Shown here: positions 31,788 through 41,327 of the stretch, piece by piece
Layout: every line of letters starts with the position of its first letter
How positions within the stretch are numbered: position 1 is the first letter of the stretch
Source: Palaemon carinicauda
Lineage: Eukaryota; Arthropoda; Malacostraca; Decapoda; Palaemonidae
Direction: 5' to 3'
Assembly: GCF_036898095.1 (NCBI RefSeq)
Contig: NC_090739.1
Location: forward strand, 62,638,842 to 62,702,841
DNA length: 64,000 nucleotides
Program-made: the position numbers and the translations under genes
The notes under the pieces: generated by a model
Databases searched by the model: none
Told to the model about the DNA's origin: nothing
What the model saw: only the letters and a program-made list of their open reading frames with translations

Positions 31788-34244
31788 TTGGAATTTTCCC
31801 TTGACCAATTCAAAATGGCTGACCTTTCACAAGTTCCCAAGTTTAGAAAATGCAATGCTAGGGACTGTTCTAGGCGTCTTCCAAAGGCTTCTCTCGACCC
31901 TCACACTGTTTGTTCCAATTGTCGGGGTAAAACCTGTCAATTGGAAGATCGGTGTGAGGAATGCGTGGGCCTTTCGGAATTCGATTTTATCGAATTTGAG
32001 AAGTACACACGCAGGCTAGAGAGAGATAGAGTAAGGAGAAGTTCTTCTAGGTCGATAGATTTTTCCTCTCCTCATGCCCCTCAACCTATTCCTTCCCCTG
32101 TAGTGGTTGTTCCTAACCCCCCTCCTAGCACTCAGGAACCATCGATGGCTGACATGATGCGTGCTATCCATGCCTTGGGGGAGAGAGTTGAGTCCCTTGC
32201 AAGTGACCGCAATCAACTCATGGCGGATGTTAAGGAGCTAAAGTGCCAAAGTGCCGCGGGAAGTGATAAAGTGCCTAGTGAAAGTGTTGTGAACAATGCG
32301 CTTGAGGGTTCGTCTGTTCGTGCCTGTCGTCCTCCTAGTCCGGGACCTCTTGCAAGCTCCCAAGCCCAGGGGAGAAGCAATGTCGTACGACGCATGGGTT
32401 CGAGAGGCCTTGATCAGCGAACAGACGTTCCCTCCATGGTATCAGGCGTATCTCCCCAAGATCGCCCCTACCTACGTAAGACGAGAGAGCCCGTTTTTAC
32501 CTCGTCGTCCGAAGGTGTTTCTCGTAAGAAACTTTGGACCAAGGTCTCACGACCTTTAAAACGTAAGTCGGTCCCTTCAGGACAAGTCCAACGTCCCGGT
32601 TGTAGCCACTGGGTCAGTTCGGACTCGTTGCCGTCATCTGATGACTGCTCACCGCCTAAGAGAGGCAAAGCGGTACCGCCTCAGTCGCTAACCCCGTCTG
32701 TTGCCGCACCTGCTCCCGTAGACCCTAAATGGGCTTTGCTGCAAGACATGCAGTCCAAGCTTGCGTCCTTGATGGAGGACTTTAATGCGGAGAAGGTTGC
32801 TGCTGAACCTTCTGGCCAACAACCTTCCAAGCGGTCTGTTGTGCGTCCTGTTGACGCTGAGGTAACCTTCTCGCGTCTACCAGTTGAGGTGTTTCCTCCA
32901 CCGATGCGACCCAGTGTGGGTTGCCAGCCGCACGTTGACGTTAAGCGACGCACGGAGGTGGTTGTTGACGTTCAGGACGTTCAGCAACCATCAGAGGTGA
33001 CTTGTTTTGACGCGGTGCGTCAACCTCCGCAACCCTGTATGGTGTTGACTGCACAACCCAGACGGTCTAGACAGTCTCGGGTGGACGCTGTGCGTCCTCG
33101 CGCACCCATGGTTGTTGACAGTTCACAGACTGTGCAGCAGCTCCATGACGTTGCGTCCGGCTCCGTCACGCATGCACCAGTGCGACCGGACTCAGCGAGC
33201 CAGACGTTGCCCACTCCGTTGCCGTTTCCTCATCAGTTTTCAGATGAGGAACTACCAGATGAGGACGTTGCTGAACAACAAGACGATCAACCGTCAGAAC
33301 TGGACGAGCCTAAGGCAACTCAACCATCATTGGACTTTAGAAAAGTCATGGCTGTATTCAAGGAGTTGTTTCCTGACCATTTTGTCTCTGTAGCTCCTCG
33401 TTCTCCTCCGTCAGAGTTTGTATTAGGCGTGCCTGCTACCGCACCTGCCTTTACTAAACTCGTTCTCTCACGCTCATCCAAGAGAGCTTTGTGGCTGTTA
33501 GGAGACTGGTTAGAGTCTAAGAAGAGTTTAGGGAAGACAGCATTTGCCTTTCCCCCATCTAAACTCTCTTCTAGATCGAGCGTCTGGTATGCCACGGGAG
33601 AAGTTCTCGGCTTGGGAGTTCCTGCCTCTGCCCAGGGCGACTTCTCAAGTCTTGTAGACTCTCCCCGCCGCCTTGCCATGAGACGCTCGAAGATTTGTTG
33701 GTCACCATCGGACCTGGACCACCTTCTTAAAGGGATATTTAGGGCTTTCGAAGTCTTTAACTTTTTAGACTGGTGCTTAGGAGCCCTGAGCAGGAAAATC
33801 TCTTCTGCAGATAAGGATATTTCTTTGCTCATTATGTCCTGCATGGACAAGGCCGTCCGTGATGGGTCCAATGAGCTAGCTGCCTCATTCACGTCCGGAG
33901 TCCTGAAGAAGCGAGAGTCTCTCTGTTCTTTCCTGTCTGCTGGAGTTACGCCATGCCAGAGATCTGAACTTCTCTTTGCTCCCCTTTCCAAGTGCCTGTT
34001 TCCTGAAGTCTTGGTAAAGGAAATTGCCGCATCGTTAGTTCAGAAGGACACCCACGATCTAGTTGCGTCCTCGGCTCGCAAAGCTCCCCCTTTGCCTACA
34101 TTGTCTGCTAGACCGAGGATAGACACTCCAGCGTCTCGCTTTATTCCGCCCTTTCGTGGCAGAGCCTCCAGCAGAGGAGGTGCTCGTGCCGAAGGGAAAC
34201 GAGGGAAGAGGAAAGGACCCAAGTCCTCCAAGGGCAGAGTCTGA
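31788..34244 (+). CDS. DIRS copy C ORF1 (Gag-like protein)
   Basis: An 818-residue intact version of the ORF that is broken in copy A. The 25 residues after the start differ from B, but the Cys/His motif is kept (KCNARDCSRRLP, DPHTVCSNCRG, EDRCEECVG). The middle is Pro/Gln/Val-rich with DVQ-type repeats. The conserved C-terminal part (SSVWYATGEVLGLGVPA, DFSSLVDSPRR, SCMDKAVRDGSNE, ATPC-like TPCQRSELLFAPL) ends in a Lys/Arg/Gly tail. The frame is open throughout and overlaps the start of ORF2 by about 90 bp. Confidence 0.87.
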   Translation: MEFSLDQFKMADLSQVPKFRKCNARDCSRRLPKASLDPHTVCSNCRGKTCQLEDRCEECVGLSEFDFIEFEKYTRRLERDRVRRSSSRSIDFSSPHAPQPIPSPVVVVPNPPPSTQEPSMADMMRAIHALGERVESLASDRNQLMADVKELKCQSAAGSDKVPSESVVNNALEGSSVRACRPPSPGPLASSQAQGRSNVVRRMGSRGLDQRTDVPSMVSGVSPQDRPYLRKTREPVFTSSSEGVSRKKLWTKVSRPLKRKSVPSGQVQRPGCSHWVSSDSLPSSDDCSPPKRGKAVPPQSLTPSVAAPAPVDPKWALLQDMQSKLASLMEDFNAEKVAAEPSGQQPSKRSVVRPVDAEVTFSRLPVEVFPPPMRPSVGCQPHVDVKRRTEVVVDVQDVQQPSEVTCFDAVRQPPQPCMVLTAQPRRSRQSRVDAVRPRAPMVVDSSQTVQQLHDVASGSVTHAPVRPDSASQTLPTPLPFPHQFSDEELPDEDVAEQQDDQPSELDEPKATQPSLDFRKVMAVFKELFPDHFVSVAPRSPPSEFVLGVPATAPAFTKLVLSRSSKRALWLLGDWLESKKSLGKTAFAFPPSKLSSRSSVWYATGEVLGLGVPASAQGDFSSLVDSPRRLAMRRSKICWSPSDLDHLLKGIFRAFEVFNFLDWCLGALSRKISSADKDISLLIMSCMDKAVRDGSNELAASFTSGVLKKRESLCSFLSAGVTPCQRSELLFAPLSKCLFPEVLVKEIAASLVQKDTHDLVASSARKAPPLPTLSARPRIDTPASRFIPPFRGRASSRGGARAEGKRGKRKGPKSSKGRV

Positions 34245-36264
34245 CTGCCCGCAACTTCAGACAGCAGTGGGAGCCAGACTCAAGAACTTCTGGCAAGCCT
34301 GGGAGAAGAGAGGCGCAGATCAACAATCTGTGAAGTTACTCAGAGAGGGGTACAAAATCCCTTTTGTACGCAAACCCCCACTAGCGACGTCCCCCATCGA
34401 TCTCTCTCCCAGGTACAGAGAGGAAGAAAAGAGACAAGCCCTGAAACTGGAAGTGTCTCTTTTGCTAGAGAAGGGAGCGGTGATCAAAGTCTCGGACCTT
34501 CGATCACCGGGATTTTACAACCGTCTCTTCCTAGTTTCAAAGAAGACAGGAGGGTGGAGACCGGTACTAGACGTCAGTGCTCTGAATGTCTTTGTCACAA
34601 AGACGAAGTTCTCCATGGAGACCACAAAGTCTCGCTAGACCTAAGGGACGCCTACTTCCACATCCCCATTCACTCAGACTCCCAACCTTTTCTGAGATTC
34701 GTCTTCGAAGATGTGGTCTACCAGTTTCGGGCCCTGTGCTTTGGCCTAAGCACAGCTCCTCTCGTGTTTACGAGGCTGATGAGGAATGTAGCCAAATTTC
34801 TCCACTTATCGGACATCCGAGCCTCCCTTTATTTGGACGACTGGCTTCTCAGAGCCTCTTCCAGTCGTCGCTGTCTGAAGGATCTCAAGTGGACTCTAGA
34901 TCTGACCAAGGAATTGGGACTCCTAGTCAATTTGGAAAAGTCGCAGCTGGTCCCATCCCAAACTATTCTGTATTTAGGGATGGAGATTCACAGTCTAGCT
35001 TTTCGGGCTTTTCCGTCGGCCCCCAGAATATATCAAGCCCTGCTATCCATCCAGAAGATGCTGAAAAAGGAACGCTGCTCAGTCAGGCTGTGGATGAGTC
35101 TGGTAGGGACGCTGTCATCCCTGGAACAATTTGTATCACTAGGAAGACTACACCTCCGTCCTCTTCAATTCCATCTGGCTTTTCACTGGAAAAAGGACAA
35201 GACGCTAGAGGCGGTCTCGATCCCGATTTCCGGAAAGATAGTCTTGTCTGACTTGGTGGAAGGACAATATCAACCTAAGAGAGGGTCTTCCCCTGGCTGT
35301 TCAGACTCCCAACCACGTTCTCTTCTCGGACGCATCGGACTTGGGCTGGGGCGCGACACTGGACGGTCGGGAATGCTCAGGTCTGTGGAACTCGAGTCAG
35401 AGGAGCATGCATATCAACTGCAAGGAGCTGTTGGCAGTTCATCTGGCCTTGAAAAGCTTCGAGTATCTCCTTCAAGGCAAAGTGGTGGAAGTAAACTCGG
35501 ACAACACCACGGCCTTGGCGTACATCTCCAAACAAGGAGGTACCCACTCACTGACGTTGTACGAGATTGCAAGGGACCTGCTCATCTGGTCAAAAGGTCA
35601 AGACATCTCCCTAGTAACGAGGTTCATCCAAGGCGACTTGAACGTCATAGCAGATTGTCTCAGTCAGAAAGGGCAAGTAATTCCAACCGAATGGACCCTC
35701 CACAAGGATGTGTGCAAGAGACTTTGGGCCACTTGGGGTCAACCAACCATAGATCTCTTTGCAACCTCGCTGACCAAGAGGCTTCCAATCTATTGCTCCC
35801 CAGTCCCGGACCCAGCAGCAATACATATAGATGCCTTCCTCCTAGATTGGTCACATCTGGATCTCTACGCATTCCCACCGTTCAAGATTGTCAACAAGGT
35901 ACTGCAGAAGTTCGCCTCTCACGAAGGGACAAGGTTGACGTTAGTTGCTCCCCTCTGGCCCGCGAGAGAATGGTTCACCGAGGTACTTCGATGGTTAGTA
36001 GACGTTCCCAGAAGTCTTCCTCTAAGGGTAGACCTTCTACGTCAGCCACACGTAAAGAAGGTACACCAAAGCCTCCACGCTCTTCGTCTGACTGCCTTCA
36101 GACTATCGAAAGACTCTCGAGAGCTAGAGGCTTTTCGAAGGAGGCAGCCAGTGCGATTGCTAGAGCAAGGAGAGCGTCTACCATTAGAGTCTACCAATCG
36201 AAGTGGGAAGTCTTCCGAGACTGGTGCAAGTCAGTTTCTGTATCCTCGACCAGTACCTCTGTAG
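34156..36264 (+). pseudogene. DIRS copy C ORF2: RT-RNase H-MT with two deletions
   Basis: The frame opens at 34156 (conserved protein from ESDCPQLQTAVGARLKNFWQ). It breaks near 34632, where 37 bp present in copy A (and matching sequence in B) are missing between two GTC triplets just before RT motif A. RT then continues in another frame (SLDLRDAYFHIPIHSDSQ, YLDDWLL) until near 35243, where about 2 bp are missing. From there the original frame resumes with RNase H (GWGATLDGRECSG, HINCKELLAVHL, VNSDNTTALAYISKQGG) and the methyltransferase-like end (TIDLFATSL, YAFPPFKI) to 36264. The two losses sum to 39 bp, so the frame is shifted only between them. The ORF2 product as read would stop at 34638. 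Confidence 0.92.
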
Positions 36265-37163
36265 CTCAAATAGCTGATTTTCTCTTATACCTGAGAAAAG
36301 GACGATCCCTTTCAGCTCCCACTATCAAGGGCTACAGAAGCATGTTGGCATCGGTCTTCCGGCATAGAGGCTTAGATCTTTCCAACAATAAAGATCTGCA
36401 AGACCTCCTTAAGTCTTTTGAGACCACCAAGGAGCGTCGTTTGGCTACCCCCGGATGGAATTTAGACGTGGTACTAAGATTCCTCATGTCAGACAGGTTT
36501 GAGCCGTTACAATCAGCCTCCCTGAAAGATCTCACTCTTAAGACTCTTTTCCTGGTATGCTTAGCCTCGGCTAAAAGAGTCAGTGAGATTCATGCCTTCA
36601 GCAAGAACATCGGATTTTCGTCGGAAAAAGCTACTTGTTCGCTGCAACTTGGTTTTCTAGCCAAAAATGAGCTGCCTTCTCGGCCTTGGCCGAAATCGTT
36701 CGATATTCCCAGCTTATCGGAGATTGTAGGCAATGAACTAGAAAGAGTCTTATGCCCTGTGAGAGCTCTTAAGTTCTATTTAAAGCGTACTAAACCTTTA
36801 CGAGGCCAATCTGAAGCTTTATGGTGTTCAGTTAAGAAACCATCCTTGCCTATGTCAAAGAATGCTTTGTCATACTTTATCAGATTGTTAATACGAGAAG
36901 CTCATTCACATCTGAGTGAGGAAGACCGAGCTTTGCTTAAGGTGAAGACGCACGAAGTTAGAGCTGTAGCAACTTCCGTGGCCTTTAAGCAAAATAGATC
37001 TCTGCAAAGTATAATGGACGCAACCTATTGGAGAAGCAAGTCAGTGTTCGCGTCATTTTACTTGAAAGATGTCCAGTCTCTTTACGAGAACTGCTACACA
37101 CTGGGACCATTCGTAGCAGCGAGTGCAGTAGTGGGTGAGGGCTCAACCACTACAATTCCCTAA
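34554..37163 (+). CDS. DIRS copy C ORF3: tyrosine recombinase in an extended frame
   Basis: One 869-codon frame. Owing to the 37-bp deletion its first ~230 residues are RT sequence (from SLDLRDAYF to EAVSIPIS), its middle is an alternate frame of RNase H, and its end is the true recombinase. The recombinase begins near 36080 (ARGFSKEAASAIARARRAST) and is complete: Arg in SAKRVSEIHAFS, His/Arg in THEVRAVATSVAF, Tyr in VFASFYLKDVQS. Annotate the recombinase as intact; the fused upstream part is probably a by-product of the deletion. Confidence 0.88.
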   Translation: METGTRRQCSECLCHKDEVLHGDHKVSLDLRDAYFHIPIHSDSQPFLRFVFEDVVYQFRALCFGLSTAPLVFTRLMRNVAKFLHLSDIRASLYLDDWLLRASSSRRCLKDLKWTLDLTKELGLLVNLEKSQLVPSQTILYLGMEIHSLAFRAFPSAPRIYQALLSIQKMLKKERCSVRLWMSLVGTLSSLEQFVSLGRLHLRPLQFHLAFHWKKDKTLEAVSIPISGKIVLSDLVEGQYQPKRGSSPGCSDSQPRSLLGRIGLGLGRDTGRSGMLRSVELESEEHAYQLQGAVGSSSGLEKLRVSPSRQSGGSKLGQHHGLGVHLQTRRYPLTDVVRDCKGPAHLVKRSRHLPSNEVHPRRLERHSRLSQSERASNSNRMDPPQGCVQETLGHLGSTNHRSLCNLADQEASNLLLPSPGPSSNTYRCLPPRLVTSGSLRIPTVQDCQQGTAEVRLSRRDKVDVSCSPLARERMVHRGTSMVSRRSQKSSSKGRPSTSATRKEGTPKPPRSSSDCLQTIERLSRARGFSKEAASAIARARRASTIRVYQSKWEVFRDWCKSVSVSSTSTSVAQIADFLLYLRKGRSLSAPTIKGYRSMLASVFRHRGLDLSNNKDLQDLLKSFETTKERRLATPGWNLDVVLRFLMSDRFEPLQSASLKDLTLKTLFLVCLASAKRVSEIHAFSKNIGFSSEKATCSLQLGFLAKNELPSRPWPKSFDIPSLSEIVGNELERVLCPVRALKFYLKRTKPLRGQSEALWCSVKKPSLPMSKNALSYFIRLLIREAHSHLSEEDRALLKVKTHEVRAVATSVAFKQNRSLQSIMDATYWRSKSVFASFYLKDVQSLYENCYTLGPFVAASAVVGEGSTTTIP

Positions 37164-37564
37164 TTCCATATCCTTTTAATCTGTCTCTTGAAATGTTTTT
37201 AATGTTGTTTTTTATGGGTTGTCCGGAAGGCTAAGAAGCCTTTCGCATCCTGGTTGATTTGGCGGGTGGTCAAAGTCATTTCTTGAGAGCGCCCAGATTA
37301 GGGGTTTGATGAGGTCCTGTTGTATGGGTTGCAGCCCTTGATACTTCAGCTCCTAGGGGTCTGTCAGCATCCTAAGAGGATTGCGAGGCTCCGTAAGGAA
37401 GACGTACTTATAAGGCAGAGTAATCGTCTAAGTCGACTTCCTTACCAGGTACCTATTTATTTTGTTTTTGTTATATTGATAACTTCTAAAATGAAATAAA
37501 AACTCTTAGCTCATAAGATGTAAACATATTTAACTGGTCTCTACCCACCACCCTGGGTGTGAAT
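37164..37564 (+). other. 3' non-coding stretch of DIRS copy C
   Basis: Conserved blocks as in A and B (AGGCTAAGAAGCCTT, TTTGGCGGGTGGTCAA, CTTCCTTACCAGGTACC), without a reading frame. Confidence 0.7.
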
Positions 37565-37658
37565 CAGCTATATATATTCACCGGCTAAGTTAAATATTTA
37601 AAAATTATATCTTAATTATAAAATAAATTTTTGAATATACTTACCCGGTGAATATATA
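37565..37658. repeat. Internal complementary region, DIRS copy C
   Basis: The left half mirrors the left end (31440 onward) and the right half mirrors the right end (to 37902), with two mismatches seen on the right. Confidence 0.9.
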
Positions 37659-37703
37659 AATTAAACGACCCTCCCTTCCTCCCCAATAGAGACGCAGTGG
37701 GAT

Positions 37704-37861
37704 GAGAAGAAATTGAGTCTTTGTTTACATTGAGTATGGTATCTGGCCGACAGTTGGCGCTGATGGGCACACCCGCAACCTGTATAGCGATCGCTGGCGA
37801 GTTTTTTACAGTTTTTTGTCTGTCAAGCAACAGAGTTGCAGCTATATATATTCACCGGGTA
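37704..37861 (-). repeat. Right inverted terminal repeat, DIRS copy C
   Basis: Partner of the left repeat, followed by the right-specific end sequence to about 37902. Confidence 0.9.
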
Positions 37862-37902
37862 AGTATATTCAAAAATTTATTTTATAATTAAAATATCATT
37901 TT

Positions 37903-38288
37903 ATTAATGCATGAGCTACAGTTCATTGCAGGAGGTGCACTGATGTCATTATCCTCCTACAGGACACAGGTGTTTTGGTGAGTATTGAATTTGAAGTCTA
38001 GAGAATACAAGTTTTGTATGATTTATTTTTCAATATTTTAAAACCAAAATGTTTGAAGACAAGAGTTTACCATAATTCAGGAATGTTAAGAGTGATTGTA
38101 TGATTGGGAATATTGCAGGCTAATTTGAGAATACAAGTATTGCAAATGAAATGTCAAACATTTCAGGGTATGTGTTTATAAAATACTACTGTATAGGGCT
38201 ACTGGTAATTCCCTGTTAAGGTGAAAGTGAATTGTAAGAAATTGTTTTGGCATAGATTTGTATAACATACTTAAACATATTTTAATAC
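37903..38288. other. Intergenic DNA right of copy C
   Basis: 37903-37975 (GCATGAGCTACAGTTCATTG and following) may continue the repeat split by element C. Nothing else is supported. Confidence 0.45.
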
Positions 38289-38715
<427 letters not shown>

Positions 38716-39739
38716 ATATGGTCATGTGTGTCAGGGTGACCAGCTTTTGAAAATTGAAATAAGAGACACTTAAATTAGAGAGGCAGTTGAACAATATTGA
38801 GTCAGACATACAACTTACGTGACAGTATGCACGTAGTAATGTAGCGCAAAGTCCCTCTCACCTGTGTCCATATTGTCGAGGAACTTCTTCATTGACTTTC
38901 TTTTTGTATTGAAATGTGTTCGATGTAGATTTTGTTACAAACAGTTGTTCATTATATATGTTAAAGCATTACAATATTGCCATCGAGTATGTTTGTGCAG
39001 CTCTGAAGGTTCTTATAACTAAACTTTCACTAGTATTTTGTAATTCACATTCAACTATTGAAAATACTGGACAAAAGGCATACCGTGGAAGGTCCCATTA
39101 AATACAAGATGGCTGGTCACCCGGGTTCTCAATGGCCTCACAGACCCCAATGCTAGGCTATACAGTACATATCAAATTCATCAATTTGTAATCAAAAGTT
39201 TTGAGAATATTTGTGATTGGACGTTCTCAAAAAAGGTTTTTGACCATGATCACCATGTAGGCCTACACCTATAACTTTATCTCGACATCAGGAAATGAAT
39301 TTACAACCTATTTGTCATTAATAGTTTGTTAAGAGGACATGCACTTTATTAGGTTAGGTTAGGAAATGGAATGCCAAAGTTTGAAAATTTTATAGGTTGA
39401 CCTATTCCACAATCGGTTTTGCTGATGCTGTTTTGATTTTTAACAGTTCAATGATTCCAATTTATAAAGGAAACTGAGAAGAAAGCAAGAAGTTTTCGTC
39501 CCTGGCCAAATTTTATTCTAAATGTGGTATTTTCTTGCTGATGGCACTTCTTCTGTATGGCCTATTGTTTTTAAGCCATTGTTATAATAATGTTTATAAC
39601 AAAACAAGCATGAAAAGGAAATTAGGGCCTATACATAACTTATACATTGATATTTACCATGTAGCCTAATTTTTTAAGGGGGCTTCTCACTTGTAGTTTT
39701 TTTTTCTTTCTTTTTAAACATGAACTCAAAATTCTCAAC
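38716..39739. other. Intergenic DNA
   Basis: No gene supported. It contains three contiguous TTAGG units at 39349-39363 and nothing else recognised. Confidence 0.5.
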
Positions 39740-39993
39740 TGTACCAACCATATTTCACACAATTGTACATAATTCCTTTTGTATATATTATGCTTGTATC
39801 TTCACTCTTCCCTCGCACTAAAACGAACATGAAAATTCATGTCTGGTCTTTCCTCTGTAATATTGTCTGTCTTGTGAACTTGTTATGTCCTGTTGCCTTG
39901 AGATTTTGTATATAAGGAGAGAGTTCTACAATAATATAACTCAGTCGTTTCCAACCTGCCTTTGAGTTCACAACCTTACTCGGCGCCGTCACA
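39740..39993 (+). repeat. 5' LTR of gypsy element
   Basis: Starts TGTACCAACC and ends GGCGCCGTCACA. It contains TATATAAGG at about 39909-39917, a likely core promoter, with transcription probably starting 25-30 bases further right. Confidence 0.95.
39909..39917 (+). promoter_or_regulatory. TATA-like box in the 5' LTR
   Basis: TATATAAGG, also present in the 3' LTR (around 44092-44100). It lies about 75 bases before the LTR end, a usual spacing for a U3/R border. Confidence 0.6.
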
Positions 39994-40010
39994 TTGGTGA
40001 CTCCGGAAGT
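39994..40010 (+). other. Primer binding site
   Basis: TTGGTGACTCCGGAAGT directly follows the LTR. Its beginning agrees with the TGGTGAC start of CsRn1-type sites complementary to tRNA-Trp; the remainder diverges. The tRNA identity is inferred. Confidence 0.6.
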
Positions 40011-40067
40011 CGACTCGCTCCCACTGCCTTCCACCCCCACCTCCCTCGCCCCTCCATCGTTGGTACT

Positions 40068-40883
40068 ATGACGGAGACGGACTCTACTACAGCAGTTGGC
40101 GCTGCGGCCACCCCATTGAAACTTTCACCATTCGCCACCGCAGAGGCGTTTGCTTGGTTTCAACGTGCAGAAGTCCACTTCCGTATCAGGGGCGTGACTC
40201 GCTCAACCACCAAAGCGGATTATGTTCTCGTGGCGATACCCGAGGACACCTTCCCAGAAATATCCGACTGGCTTTGTGAACAAGGAGACACCCCAATAGC
40301 GTATGACGCCCTCAAAACATACCTTCTGCAGCAGTACTCGCCGTCGCCAGCCGCCTGTATAGCAAAGCTTTTTCAGCTCTCGCAACAACCGTTGGGGGAC
40401 CAAAGGGCTTCGCTTGCCCTCAGGGAAATGACCAGTATCGCTCACCTTCAACCTGCCGCAGACGGCTCTCCTTGTGAGGTGAACCTACTTCGTGCCCTTT
40501 GGATACGCCGTTTACCCGAACCTGTAGGCGCTGCCATACCCGATGTCGATAGTTTACCCATAAAGGACTTGATGACCAAAGCCGACGCCCTTATGGACAG
40601 CCACTTCAAGACCTCCATCAACGCCTCCACCCCTGACGACGAGGATGCCTATTCAACGTCAACGGAAGCTGACATGAATGCCGTAGGACATACACACCTA
40701 CCTCGTGACGTGCCGAAGCGGCGACAAAGCCGCCCACCACCCACCAATCGCTCGCGCCCCAACGAACGACTTCTACAGCCACTTACTACCTCCCATCCGC
40801 CGCAGTTTTTCTACTACCACTTCAGATTCGGGGCAACCGCGAAGAAATGTGCCAAGGATTGTCAGTGGCCAAAAAACGTGTAA
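40068..40883 (+). CDS. Gypsy element Gag
   Basis: A 271-residue Gag starting 58 bases after the primer site. The N-terminal part (TPLKLSPFATAEAFAWFQRA, then EVHFRIRGVTRSTTKADYVL) resembles Gag capsid domains of CsRn1-type and related elements, and the middle has LRALWIRRLPEPV. Near the C-terminus FYYHFRFGATAKKCAKDC corresponds to the CHCC-type motif that replaces the usual CCHC knuckle in this clade. The first cysteine is replaced by Phe (TTC), so metal binding by that motif is questionable. Gag ends at TAA 40881-40883, just after the protease frame has opened. Confidence 0.88.
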   Translation: MTETDSTTAVGAAATPLKLSPFATAEAFAWFQRAEVHFRIRGVTRSTTKADYVLVAIPEDTFPEISDWLCEQGDTPIAYDALKTYLLQQYSPSPAACIAKLFQLSQQPLGDQRASLALREMTSIAHLQPAADGSPCEVNLLRALWIRRLPEPVGAAIPDVDSLPIKDLMTKADALMDSHFKTSINASTPDDEDAYSTSTEADMNAVGHTHLPRDVPKRRQSRPPPTNRSRPNERLLQPLTTSHPPQFFYYHFRFGATAKKCAKDCQWPKNV

Positions 40884-41327
40884 GTAGGCCATCGCTTGTG
40901 GCGGTGGCCTCCCATGTTTCTAATCTTTTCTTTTTACAGGATGCAGGAACGGGTGTGCGATTTTTGGTAGATACGGGTGCTTGTCGTTCTCTTTTGCCAA
41001 GGAAACTCTTCAAGGCACGACGTAGTCTGTCTACATCTGCCGACGTCCGCTTAGTAGCTGCCAACGGATCTGCGATACCCACCTACGGTTACGAGAACCT
41101 CACATTATCGTTCGGAAACGGTAAATTCAATTGGGAAGTTTCTCGTTGCTGACGTCACAATGCCAATCCTCGGTGCGGATTTCCTCTCTCATTTCCACCT
41201 TCTGGTCGATGTCGCCCACCGACGATTGGTCAACGCGGACTCGTACTTGTCGACACCTCTTCAACCCGCCCCCTCTAACCTTGCTCTCCACATCGCGCAC
41301 CCACGGATGCCTACGCCCACCTCCTCA
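40847..41327 (+). pseudogene. Gypsy element protease region, frame-disrupted
   Basis: The aspartic protease that matures the polyprotein. FLVDTGACRSLLPRK carries the D-T-G active site at about 40968. The frame ends with TGA at 41150-41152; the conserved flap-distal motif (MPILGADFLSHFHLLVD) continues in another frame from 41160. Comparison of the reading frames places a one-base gain in a G run near 41136-41139 and a compensating change near 41295-41310, after which the pol frame is regained. The interval between is therefore out of frame. Whether these are mutations of this copy or sequence errors cannot be told here. Confidence 0.82.

Larger units (their letters stand above)
31436..37902 (+). 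mobile_element. DIRS1-like YR retrotransposon, copy C
   Basis: A complete 6.47-kb element of the same subfamily as copy A. Terminal repeats, internal complementary region, ORF1 and the recombinase are intact, but ORF2 carries two deletions. The terminal repeats differ by about one base in 155, so the copy is young. Both ends lie in oligo-T (31436-31440, 37899-37902). Confidence 0.94.
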
